Source of the DNA: Prochilodus magdalenae | Taxonomy: Eukaryota > Chordata > Actinopteri > Characiformes > Prochilodontidae | Length of the DNA stretch: 64,000 nt | NCBI GenBank assembly: GCA_024036415.1 | Contig: JAMWET010000763.1 | Location: 136,501 to 200,500, forward strand | Reading direction: 5' to 3' | In this document: positions 1-12,900 of the stretch, piece by piece | Position numbering within the stretch: position 1 is the stretch's first letter | Layout: every line of letters starts with the position of its first letter | Notes under the pieces: model-generated | Databases searched by the model: none | What the model was told of the DNA's origin: nothing | Seen by the model: only the letters and a program-made list of their open reading frames with translations | Position numbers and translations under genes: made by a program

Positions 1-809
1 ATGCACATTTACGTCCTATGATTTGTTTTGGATTTTGGTGGGCTTATAAATGATGAGTTGAGCTCTGCTCTGGTTGGCTGTGTATTGGCCCCAAGGATCA
101 CACACAAAAAAATAATGTTGAAATAGACAAAATGAAATGAACATTACCCTACTGTCCTCACACTATTTAGTTAGCTAGGCTAGTTACTTGGAGCTTGCTA
201 GTAGCTAATGTTACCTACACTAGCCATTTGCTTCAACACAAAATACATTAAAGCTGTTACTCACTATGAATCTATCAGAATAAGATGAAATAGATTCAGA
301 GGATCTGAAGATCTGCTTCAATATGACGCAGCTGCACAACATTGTCCATGGTTTGAGAAACTGTCCAGAGTAAAATGTGCAGATTTTGAATTTAAATCAC
401 ATGGCATTCTCTTGAGGCTGAAGATGCTATTTACCAGCTTGTTGCTAAATTGTTGCTGCTAATTTCCCATTCCATCTTAAATGGCCTGTTTTACCGTCCT
501 TTTTATAAATGCAATATTTGTATTTAAAGGAGGAACAACAGTGTTTTTTTTACTGCACTCCCCTAAATCAGCTATGACAATCTAAATACAATATTACAGT
601 ATATGGCACCTTTAATTAGCATAAGCCAACTGCATTTATATTGTGTAAACATTTAATGAGTAACAGACTAAAACAAATTCTAAAATTACTATGGATGAAA
701 TCCAAGCAGATTAACATATATTAAAGTCAGTGTATGTTGTCTTATAGTGTTAACCTTTTGGAATTGGAGGTTTTCTTCTATGACAATATTACTGTCTATG
801 CACGCCTAC
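1..809. other. musk intron 7 (part)
   Basis: AT-rich intron sequence with no recognisable exon or repeat element. Confidence 0.6.
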
Positions 810-969
810 CTGAGACAGTGATCTTGGCTGTAGCTTTGACAGTGTTGGCTCCTCCGCTGTGCTGGTTGGTGGCCTGGCAGGTGTAGAGAGCCGGTTTATT
901 GACCACCACTCGTAGCACTGATACAATGACCTCCCCAACCAGAGTCTCATCTACTGATGCCCCCATGAT
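810..969 (-). CDS. musk: musk exon 7 (second half of Ig3)
   Basis: It encodes residues 252-304 plus one base: a diverged stretch ([12 protein letters not shown]), then [13 protein letters not shown] with Cys282, then KATAKITVS. It aligns with human KPGLYTCIATNKH. The acceptor is CTCCTGCAG and the donor TCAG|GTAGGC, phase 1. It lies 6.0 kb from exon 6. This is the last musk exon in the window. Confidence 0.93.
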
Positions 970-3900
970 CTGCAGGAGAGAAGTTAAACTGCAAGCTTAT
1001 CACTCAATATTAAATTGTAAAAAGAAAACTCAAACAGTTTGTTTTGTTTGTTTCACACAGAATTAAGTGGTTAAGATATAAACGAAGTCAATGGTGGCAA
1101 TGGAAATAAGACATCTACCTCTAAAAGCTCCCTCACAGAAAGTTATTACATGAGTCATGAAAACACGGCCTGATATATGGGATGTAATTTTATAGAGTTT
1201 TGAGCCTGCATCCATTCGTGTTGGAAAGATACATGCAGGACATTGTTGGGAGAAATAGTCCCTCTAAAACATATTATTATCTGCTGTTTTACCATCATCA
1301 GCATTACATCATAACCGAGGGGACAGCTGTAAGTTTACTGGGGGTTTGATCGTGAATAAAATGTCTGTATTTGTGTTGTAGACATGGTGAGCCTTGGTTT
1401 CTATCACCACCACTGTAAAGAACATCTGAACAATTTTACACAAAACCCACTCTGAATCACTCTGTTTACATATCAAACGTGTACAGAAAAAACTTGTGCA
1501 CTTATACAGAAAAAAAATGTTTTGAAAATTGCTGGAATTCCTGACTGATTACATGGATATACATTCACAAGATGTGATACGCTATCACGCTTCCGGGTTT
1601 CCCGAGTGCCTCCGATCTTGCGGACTCCATCTCCCAGAGTACCCTCCTCGATGACATCACTGGCACAATTCCCGATACACCCATTCATACTCCACTTCCG
1701 CGCTCTAGGTCGTCTGAGTATTGATTGGAAACCTGCACCTTATTTCTGAGCCATTATATAAACTCCTCTCACCCACATCCACCTTGCGAAGTTTTGCCAA
1801 ACTCCGTTTGCATACGAAGCGTTTCTCTTTAAACTCTACTTCTATCGTTCTCAACCTACCTTTGTTTATTCGACTCTCGCTTTCGGATGTTTCGTTCGCA
1901 TTTGTTGTTGCCGACTCCAATTTTGATCTCCGTCTGGCTCTGTTCGCTGGCTATTTTACTCTCTGGTTTTCGACCCTGGCCTTTCTCTCGCTTTCTCTCT
2001 GCCTCGACTTGCCTATGCTGGTTCTGTTTGCTGTTGAGTCTGAGTATCATTGTGTCTAATAAAGAGACTTTTAGCTTGGCAAGCGTTGAAGTCACTTTGT
2101 CCCTGACAGATACAAGACTGGTGTGTGATTTGATACACATTTCTAAAAAGTAAAACGATGTGGTTGAATGTGTTCTTTACAATAATACTAAAGTTTATGT
2201 AGCAGGATTAATGCTGTGAAAAATGTTTTAGTAGATTTGAGCTAACTTACTTATATATATCATTGTTAAGTTATAAACAACATTTATTTTGAAGGAGTCA
2301 CTGTGTGGGTGGGGCATTCAGAGGGTAAAATACCAGGAAGCATCAGTCTCTTCTTTTTTTCTTTACGTGCTGATGTGCGAGTTATCCTCTTTTCAATCGC
2401 TCTTTTCTCTGTATATTGTTTAGGTTAATTTCGACATACATTAGCGAAATAAATGTACACTTAACTCTGGTTGGCTCCACTGAAAGCTAAGCAGTGTTTC
2501 ATCTTGTGTTAATCCATATTTTTGATGTTCTGTGGTGATATTGAGCTTAATACAGCGTTGCCTGCAACTAGCAACAGAAAGCTATGCTAGCTAGACAGTA
2601 CATAGGTTGATGGTCGCTTATTGTATATTGTCCAAACTGTGTAGCCTGTAATTTCATGTATACTGTAACTGCACCATAGAGAGTTGAAAGCATATTGGTT
2701 TTAATCGGCAGGTAGATCTGCGGGGCGATTGCCGCTGGTCTTTTGTGCAGGTATGCAATGTGCTTTTCTCTTTTTTTTTTCTTTACGCGCTGATGTGTGA
2801 GGTAGACGGGCGGGGAGATTGCCGCTGGTCTAATGCTGTCTGTGTGCGAAAACTCTTGTGCAGAATAAACTGATGCAGATTCCGTCGAGGTCCTGTCTAA
2901 TTTCAACACAATGCAGAATGGGGCTACGAGAGACCCCGCATTACATTTAGAACTGAACAATATTTCATTGGAAAATAATAAAAACTTTTTGCGCTAACAC
3001 TCTAGCCACAGGCTAACTTTATACAGTGATGTACACAAAACACTGTAATGCAGCTCGACACTATACAGTATTCTGCACTGCTACATCCGAATCAGAATGT
3101 ATGTAAACACGAATGTTAGCTGTACTTCCAGGTGGATAATGCATCAGTCAGTAGGAGAAGATTCTTTTTTGTTTTGAGCAAGTTTTTGCTGGTCAACCAG
3201 CATGGACCCAACGAATTCCCAGTTCAAGTGTAAGTTCTCCCCCTCTTTCAGCCTTTGGAAGTATATAATAGTAATCTGATAGCCAGTAAATACATTGTTA
3301 GCTTGGTGCTAACAGATATTAGCATTATCATAGCAGATAAAATGAAAGGCTACTTCACTCTTTGCAGTGAAATGAATGTCTGGTGCTAATTATTAAATGA
3401 TAAGAAATAACCACTGGCAATGGCAATTGTGTCTATTTAATTTAATGAGGGGATGATTCATTTAATAATATCAACAACCAACATCAACTACAGTGACACT
3501 ACTTATTATTAACTCAGTGTTTTCTTCAACACCTTAAATATCTCAAATAACTACCAAGATTGGTAGAAAATCCTGTTGTACCAGCGTTATCTACCCAGAA
3601 TCAAGATCTTTGTTGTTATGGAGCAATGCTAATTTGGCCTATAAGGCAACCATTGTTGTTACAAAGCAGTCGGTGGTGGAATGAAACAGGTGTGGTAAAG
3701 AAAAATGTGTTATCAGATAGAACAATCCTGTTACAGAATGCTTTTCTATGCACCACCCACATACTGATACTGACATTTATACTCTGAAGACATATTGGCT
3801 GAATGTTTCCACTTAGACTTGTAGGCAATGCGACAATAAAAACTAAATTAAGGTAAAATAATTACATAAAATTTCTTTAATCACGCCTCCAACCTTTAAC

Positions 3901-6900
3901 TACACCCTCATGAGAAGATCCCAGTTATCCGGTACAATCTGCTGACTTTAGGAGAACATTATGAGCTCTTGTGAGAATCTCCAGCTGTAATCATAGATCT
4001 ATATTTGAAACACCCTCCTCACAGAGCTGCTTTTAGAAGCACTTCATCCGGCTAAAGGAAATTAATGAGCTAAAAGATCTGCCAAGGCTGCGGTAATTTT
4101 AATCATTCGTCTGATAATGCTGCGCGTATTTCAAAGATACTTCAAAGGGCAAAGTTCATTCTTTACACAACGTGAGCTTTTCAAACTAGAAGGAGACTCT
4201 TCAGCTTCAGACTGTCTGATTGCTAAGTGGTGTCTGTTGTGAAATTTACTGGATGAATCTATGTAAACACTTCAAATGATTTTTACCAATAAAAAAAATG
4301 TGCTTTAGTTCATGTTCCTACAGTTTACCAAATCATACCACTTCTGAATTTTATTACATCATCATGTCCTAATTGGCAGGAAAATAATATTTATAAGAAA
4401 TAAGATAATAAGAAAGAAAAGAATAATAATACAATATATTTTAAAGTAATAATATCTAATAACATCATTTTCACCTCCCTCCCACCACAGAAACCCCCCT
4501 TAGTATTAGGAAATAAAGCTAGTTCGAAGACTCTCATTGATACTACATTTTCCGCTTTTAATGACTTATATTATATGACAGAAATACCGTCTTTTGAAAA
4601 ACATGTACAAAAAAATTAAACCAAAGGTTCAAAATGAGAATAACATGGCATAGCTAAAATTATGAATAGCATAACAAATTAAATAAAAAAGAAACATACT
4701 GTTGATTTACAAAAACTGTAATTTTACAGGAGAGACCAAAAACATTACTAACTATACTAACAGTACGGGAATGCTAAAAGGGTTTGATATAAGCTATTCT
4801 AATGCATTTCTATTGGCATATTCATCAAATGTCTCTGAGGTAATTCTGGGACAATGTACAGTTTGTGGGTATAAGTACAGCAAGAAATGTAAGAACAGCA
4901 GTGCTACAAGTGAAACTAGCCCAGAGCTTCAGCAGACAAGCTGAAGGTTTCAGACTGACTCAGAGTAAACACAAATAGTTTTAATGACTCTCAGGTTTCT
5001 GTTAATCAGATAATCTACAAACATCGACACACATTTGGGCAACCCAATAATATATATTTTTTTTCATGTTCTTTTAGTCTTATTCCATATTTCTAACATT
5101 AGGATGTTATAAAATGTAATGTTTTGCCTGTTTACCAAACGCTCTGTCCATACATTCTAATTAACAAACAGACCAAAATATCACTGAAGCATCTTAGAAA
5201 GAGAACACAGGAAATATACATTGTATGTTTGTTTGTATTATAAACTCCTTCACATTTTACAGTAATTGCTGATCTAACACTTATCACTAATCATAAACAG
5301 TAAAAATATCTGGTGATTCACACTGCTCTTATGCATTACCTCCCTGGTGGATTTGGGAATTTGACTTTGGGACAGAGAGGCAGCTGAAGACGGACAGTCG
5401 TAAATAAGGGAGCAAGGAGGTCATGTTTGGTAACAGTAAACCCTGGACAGCAGAGTGGCCATCAGAGCACAGTGAGGTTAAAATGACCTCCCACTATAGC
5501 CTGTCTTCAGCAACCTGTCTGCACAGATCCATGTCAAGAACTAGAATGGTATTTACAACATAACTGTTAGATACTGACCCTGTAAATCAACATCAACACT
5601 TACTCTGTCTGCTTCTAAAAGCCAGCGGGTATCCAGCCAAACCCTTAACACAGTCACAAACCACAAACTTTCTAGAAAAATATCCTGTATCATACAGCCA
5701 GAGCAACAGGGATGAGAACAAGAAAACAAGTCCTTATTTGATCTCCACTACATTACTGTGTAAAGTGGGGCATCTCCAGCACCAGTGTTCTAGCTATTTG
5801 TTCTAGAGGTTCTACATATCATGCTTATATCATTAATAAAGCTTATAGCTTTAACATAGCATTCCAACAATATGCTATATATGATAATAATAATAATATT
5901 AATAATAACAACAATAATAATAATATATATATAATGGAGTAGTGGTTATATTCTGGCATCAGAGGTAAGTCTCTGCCGCACCAATTAAAGTGAAAAGGGG
6001 GAATCTGAATGAAAAAAACCTGAACAAGGACATGCATAGAATTTACGTAACATTGTCTCTTTAACCCTCAGAAATAAGCACACAGTTTTCGTTACTGTGC
6101 TGGTAAAACTGATATATGTTAATAAGCTTTATTCTGATTGACTGACTTGTGCCTAATTCAAAAGCAGATTAGGCTAAAACACTCCTTATAACTTCAGTGT
6201 CAACGAGTGGAGTTAAAGTGCTGTAGTCTGAATGAGATGAGCTAAACAGCTGTAGCCTGAATAAGCATGTATGATTTAATGCTATGCCTTGTGCAAAAAA
6301 ATTCAGTTTTGAAAATTTAATGGCCGTGTTAATTTTAACTGCAAATATTATCTAACGTTTTAAATCCCTGAGAGTTAATACTGATCACTCTTTTAAGATT
6401 TTCACATCTACTTAAATGACTGTGAACTTGGCTTAAGATATTTTCCAGTCCTCTGAATCTTTTGTAAACCTCCTTAAATGTTTTAAATTGCAGAGTATTT
6501 TTAAGTACACACAAGCTGAACGTAGCAGTGTGTAATTCCAGCACCATTTTTAAAAGCACTATTTTTTTGTCAGCAATATACGATCAGGCCTTTGATATCA
6601 GCAGGTGTAATTGTGCTTGTGTTCTGATCTAACTGATAAACTTGATTTTAGAGGTCTGGCTTAAAAGGGCCACCATGCTATTTTTATCAGTGATCTCACA
6701 TCAGTGCCCTGAGGTCATTAACATAGTTGGAATGGTGTTAATAGTGGCATCGAGCAGAGAATGCACAACCTCCACCCCCCAAAGGCCTTCTACTTGCCTG
6801 AGTGGACAATACACGTTAGAAATGAAAGTCTGACATTTGGCTTGAGCTGGCTGCGTGGTTTTGTTTCAAGCCCCAGTCAAATGACTCAGATTAAATTACG

Positions 6901-9900
6901 ATTAGTTTGTTCTTTAGAGCTCAGATGAACATGACAAAGACAGAAGCATGGAGAAAAAAAGAAAAGGACAGTGGAAAAATAAGGTACATGCCCAAATCAT
7001 AAAACATAAACCTACTGTATTGCCATTTTCCAGCCAAGTAATAGAGGGGACAGGGTTGCCAGTGGCATTGCACTCCAGAGCCACTTCTGTTCCAATCTGC
7101 ACCTTCCTCTCTTTTGGAACTTTGAGTATTTTAGCAGGAGCTAAGAAATTGAAAGAATAAAAAAGCCCATGTAATTAAATTACAAAGGTGCTAGCAGTCC
7201 ATTAGACAGGTATGAACTATGCAGTGAGCCAAAAGTCTTTAGGCAAAAATCACTTAAATAATGTACTACAAATATAACTAACAAGGGAAGACAAGTTTGG
7301 GTTAAGGCTAGTTGTGGGCATTGTGCTGCACACCTAAATCTTCACAGGCCTTAAGAAATTGTTAAGTAATCTCAAAAAGACTTACTTATTCAGTTTTTAT
7401 CACTACAGCAGATTGTCATCTATACATCATAGCGGGAGTAGCAGCCATATATTAAGTCTGAATTTTAACCATATTTGTACAGCATCGGAAACCACATCAG
7501 AAAGTCTATAACTCAGTATGCATTGTGATTTGCTTATGCAGTTTTCAGAATTCAAAACTGCTTCATAATTAAGCCACATTAGCCGTGTAGCTACAGGGAA
7601 AACTTAGATAAGCAAGCTTTAGACCCCAGCAAATCTCAGCTGATCAGTTGCATTTGGAGAGTACATCAGATTTTTCAACAAACAGTGGTTTACCTTGTAC
7701 TTCGATGGTGACTGGTTTTGAGAAGGCGACCCCAAAGCTGTTTTTAGCCACACATCGGTATTGGCCAGCATCCTCCTTCTTAATGTTGTGAATTTTTAAG
7801 GCACCAAAATCCAAAATTGATATTCGGCTGTCGACCTTTAGTGGAGACAGGCAGGACCAGAACTAAGAACTTTTTTAGTATTATTCCTTCTTCACCCCCA
7901 AAAACAGAGGCAAAATCTGACTTTGACTCTTCTAGATTTACAGCAATAGCTATTTAGACAACCTTACCTTAATCAAATCATCATCTTTAATCCAGGAAAT
8001 GTCCGGTTTGGGATACCCTAACGTTACACATGGCAACACAGCCTTGGACTCCAGTAGCAATGTGATGTTTGTCGGGTGTCTCTTAATTTGAGGCTCTGAA
8101 AGAGTAACAGGTTTCAGGATAAACAGAGAAATGCCTCTAAAAGTCTTTAAGGTTATTTATGTATTATACAAAACATTATTTTGTCTTGGTCAGTTTTCTG
8201 TACCATAAAATTTTTACATTCCTGAAGTGTATACAGGTTACATTTGTTAATTTAGAGACCTACATATCCCAATATTCTGACTAGATGAACCAGCTGGCCA
8301 AGTTCTTCTCCTTCTGTTTACACTCATTGTCCATTTTATGAGCTTCCCTTACCATTTAGATGCACTTTTCAGTTCTACAATTACAGTTAATCTATTTTTC
8401 TCTATATATTGTTGCTCTTCAGTAGTGGGGACCCCCATAGAGCAATGTTTTCCCAACAGAGTATGACCACTACAAACATATATAATATGTTTATGGTATG
8501 TATGTATATATACATACATATACACATATGTAATATGGTAATAATAATTGATAATTATTTTGACAAAGGTCATGGTTCTTAAGGGCTGAGTGGTTCTGAG
8601 CATGGAGGGTAACTGTTCCAGTGACATTTCCACAGTGACATTGATTTAGGTGGAGTAGTAGTGGGTCTGTCATGGGCTGAAGGTTAGGGAACCAGCCTTG
8701 TGACCGGAGGGTTGTCGGTTTGATTCCCTGAACTGACAGTAACGACTAAGATGTCCTTGAGCAAGGTACCTAACACCCAACTGCTTCCTGGGTGCCGTGG
8801 ATAGGGCTGCCCACCGCTCCGGGTAAGTGTGCTCACTGTCCCCTAGTGTGTATGTAGGTGTTTCACTTCACGAATGGGTTAAATGCAGAGACTTGTAAAT
8901 TTCCCCACTGTGGGATCAATAAGTGATTAAATCTTAATCTAGCACCTCATCTTTGCCATTGGCTCCTGGTATCACAGGTTTGCATGTTGTTTTATTCAGC
9001 CTCTTCGAGCTGTTTTTCTGTCTGACCTACCTTACACTGTGTGTGTGGGTTTTTTTTTTAGGTTACCAGCTGAGCCACATTGCTGTTGGCTATGAGTGCG
9101 CGTGAGCATCCCTAGAGTGTTCTTTTGGAGTTGTTAGACAGTAAAAATCCGGTTGGGCCGTAGAAACCCACCTGCTAACAATTAAACCAGTTATCAGCCC
9201 TGGGCTGAAGACTTTAAGAAAAACATGACTAGATGCAGTTTGACAAAGCAGTACATAAAAAACCTCACACGAGTTCAGCGGGACTGATGCTAAATGCTAG
9301 CACTTACAGCCAAAAGCAACACAGCTCAGCTATTAGCATATGTTACACACAGTGGAAGGTAGGTCAGACAGGAAGACAACTTGAAGAGGGTGAATACAAC
9401 AATATGCAAATAGATAATACCAGGAGCCACTGGGAAAGATGAGTTGCATTTTCTCCATTGTATTTTATGATAAAGATAATTTTGCATGAAGTGTAAATAA
9501 CCAGGTTAATCATGTAATTTTAGTAGGTCATTCCTGTCATTTTGAAATACAGTTAAATAATTTCTGTTAAAATACTGTTAAAATACATTTTTTTTTACTT
9601 TATAGTTTACAGTGTAGAAAAAACAGCATAGACCTACATGTGTTGTGTTTTGGATGGTGGTAGACTGCTCAGCACCAAAAGATGTTGATAAGCTGATGTA
9701 ACAGGGTTAAAAAGTAATAATATTATACTCTTATTTTTGTGAATTCTATCAAAATTATGTGTTCAGCTCATGTGTTGTATTGTTTTTAATGTTAAAAGCT
9801 AATCTGTTTTATATTTCTTAGATTTCTAGATTATTTTAGATATTACATATAAGTTGTACACACATGCAACCGCAAAGCTTCAGTTTCTTTACTATTTGGC

Positions 9901-12900
9901 TCCTTCACACTTTCCTTACCCCCCGTGGTGCCATGCACCTTGCTGGAGGTAAACCATTTTGGTAAAGCACATGTAAAATGTGTTCAGTGAAGTTTCGTAA
10001 ATATACAATCCTAAACAGCCAGCTGTTACTTTTATTCTGTACATTTTCTTGCTTGTGCAGTCGCTGAGAAGGGGACTGTGTTTGTGTGTATGCAGGCACA
10101 ATAAAAGACCAGCAGAGAGAGAGGAGAGGAACCCTGTGTTGGCCGTTTTCATTGCGTCCGCCCCCTGGCCACAAGCACTCATAGAGCAGACTGATACTAC
10201 ACTGATGCTGTGGCACAACACACTTTGATGGGACCCTTCACACTGATCACTACCAAAACTAGTTTATGTTGTGTTTTGATGTTGGTCATCCAGCATGACC
10301 TTACTGAGGTGACCAGTTAAACCAGCACCAGACCAGCATTAATCAGCACAGACCGCTCGAAATGCATAGTGGTTAATGCAATGCACTTCACAGCAGTACA
10401 GACTCGGTTCCAAAGAACAGATAATTAAAAAACACCCATTTAGAGGATAAAGAATCTTGAGGACACGATGAGAGAGATCATGCTGGAGTAACAGACAGAA
10501 TGTTTTATAGTGGGAGGTGGCATTGGCATGTCTTACTGTTAATATTACTATTCTATTACTGTGACTGTTAGCAGTTAGCCACTTATTTGTGCAACATCGA
10601 ACAGCACACATCGTGGTTCCGAGAACCATTTGACAGATAAATAAAAGCTACTGCATGTTGGATTTCTAGTTATGTCTATGAGACTACTGTCAAGTGTACA
10701 GTTACGGTGTAATCTCATTACCTTTAGAGCATAATTTAATGTCATATATATACAACATACTCATCTTAAGCTGCAAAGCCCCACAGCTTTTTGCTGGCTC
10801 TCCAATTCCGTTATTGGCATTGCAACAGTATTCTCCATTGTCTGAGTCCTTCACATTGGGAATGATTAACATTTGGCCATTTTCTCGGATAATGTATCGT
10901 GGATCATAGTGCCTGTAGTAAACAAAAGAGAACAAATACTGTCAAGACATGAATGCGGCTACTTCATCCTACTTATTCATGGGAAAATTACTGACCGTAT
11001 GGGATAATTGTTGCGCGTCCATGAAATATCTGCTAAAGGGTAAGAGTCTACCTCACATATAAAGGTTGCATTATGATCCAACAAGGCATCCACAGTTTCA
11101 AGTAAGGTTGTGATTCGGGGAGCTGCAAGATACAGAGGGATGGAGGGGTGATAGAGGAAGAAATTGTGGTTCATTAAAATCAAACTGCTGTACATAAATA
11201 GCACAAATAGCATTCTTGAACCATTTAGCCCTGGAAGGTCTGAGACCTTCCGAAAGACAACAGATTTCCAATGAGTCACATACAGTGGTCAAAACAGAGC
11301 ATTTCATGTGGTCAAAGTGTGCTTGCTGCCTCATTAATCAGGTTAAAAAGGAGGACAAATTCACAAGAAAAATGGCACACAGCGTTTGACCTCAAATAGC
11401 AAACTAAGCGTTTATTGAGGCTGTTGTGAAATTAGGCTTTCACAACAGCATAGTTTACATTCTGAACAGTCTTCTTTGCAACATCATGCATAGCCGACCT
11501 CAACAAGGGTCATGGAGGGAGCGGAGGCGTGCTTTTGATGCCAATAATGTGGCTGTAGCACTGCTAATACTGCAAGTGTAGCACTGTGGTTACTTAAAGC
11601 TTGTTTGAACACATTCCAAACCTTGTTCAGCTAGATAAAAGCATACATGCAATTTCTCATTGTGAAACTGGTACAGAGAAAGGAAAGGTTCTAAATGAGA
11701 TCACTTCTTGATGTCATTTATTTATTATAGACATAATTAAGTCAGACACTAATTACACTCAGACACTGTCACATTGAGCAACAACAGTGTCCACAGATGG
11801 CTTAAATGGTAATTCCACCAGTTAAATGTTTAAGATGTATACATCATTCGAAGTGGTAGCTTTGTTTGAAATGTTGATTGAAGATGCTCCGGTTTTTTAA
11901 CACAAATATAGTCTTTTTCTTTGGGGACAACTTTGTCTCACAATGCTCTGTGTGTATCCCTCCACCATAAATGAGTTTTAATGTGCTTTAGGCCAAAACC
12001 TTTTTAAAAATATTATAAAGGGACAACTATTCATGCAACACTTTTCTGTGAAGTTTTAAAGGCTCCTATCACCACTGCTGTGACTAAAGTTTCTCTAGAA
12101 CAACACATTGCTCATCAAACCATTATATTTATATCTTAATTATTTAATTATGTAGAAAATTGCCCTTTAACTTTGATTCTGACTCACCCCAGTGTAAATA
12201 TTTACAAAAAAATATTTACATCTCAGAAATCTTTCTCTTTGGGAAAAGTTATTCCCAACGTCAACCATACTGTTTACTTTTTAAACTTGGATTTTCAATT
12301 TTACTAACAGAACAGATTAAAGAAAAAAAAATCCAGCTAAAGCTTGCTTAGAAGCCAAAATAGCCAAACTATCCCAATGTGATGGGAGAACCATAGACTT
12401 GCAACCCTGATGAATACTCAAGTCAAGTCATTGTTTAATTATATTGTGCCTTATGCAACAGATCAGCTTTACAGAAAATCAGGGCCCAACCCCCCAGTGA
12501 GCAAACTAAGGCTGACAGTGGCAAGGAAAAACTCTCTCGAAGCAAGAAAGGAAAAAGGGACGAAAGGGAACCCATCCTACTCTGGTTGACAGGGGATAAT
12601 GACTCCTAATAGTAAATCGCCAAAACCAACTTTTAATAACTGCTGCTAGATGCCTACAGTAAATATCTATTAGTAATGATTTTTCAAGTGTTTAATGTGT
12701 TGCAAGGCCGGGGAAGAAATGACTAATTAGTTTGTGAAGCAGGAGAAGAAACATGTGTGGATATGTAATCAGGATCTATGGGAGAGCCAGTGGCAAAGAA
12801 GGGGAAGTTTCCACATAGTGTTGGACAGCAGGAAGCTCAATGGTAAACTAGCTCAAAAAAAAAAAAACATTTTTAAACGTCCATAAATTTCCAACAGCAT

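Noticed and set aside
1721..2153. Overlapping plus- and minus-strand open frames of 88-112 codons
   Set aside because: They lie in the LTR-like segment, are low-complexity (Ser/Leu-rich) and match no family.
8641..8715. tRNA gene
   Set aside because: The A/B-box-like head belongs to a SINE; no cloverleaf with intact arms was found.
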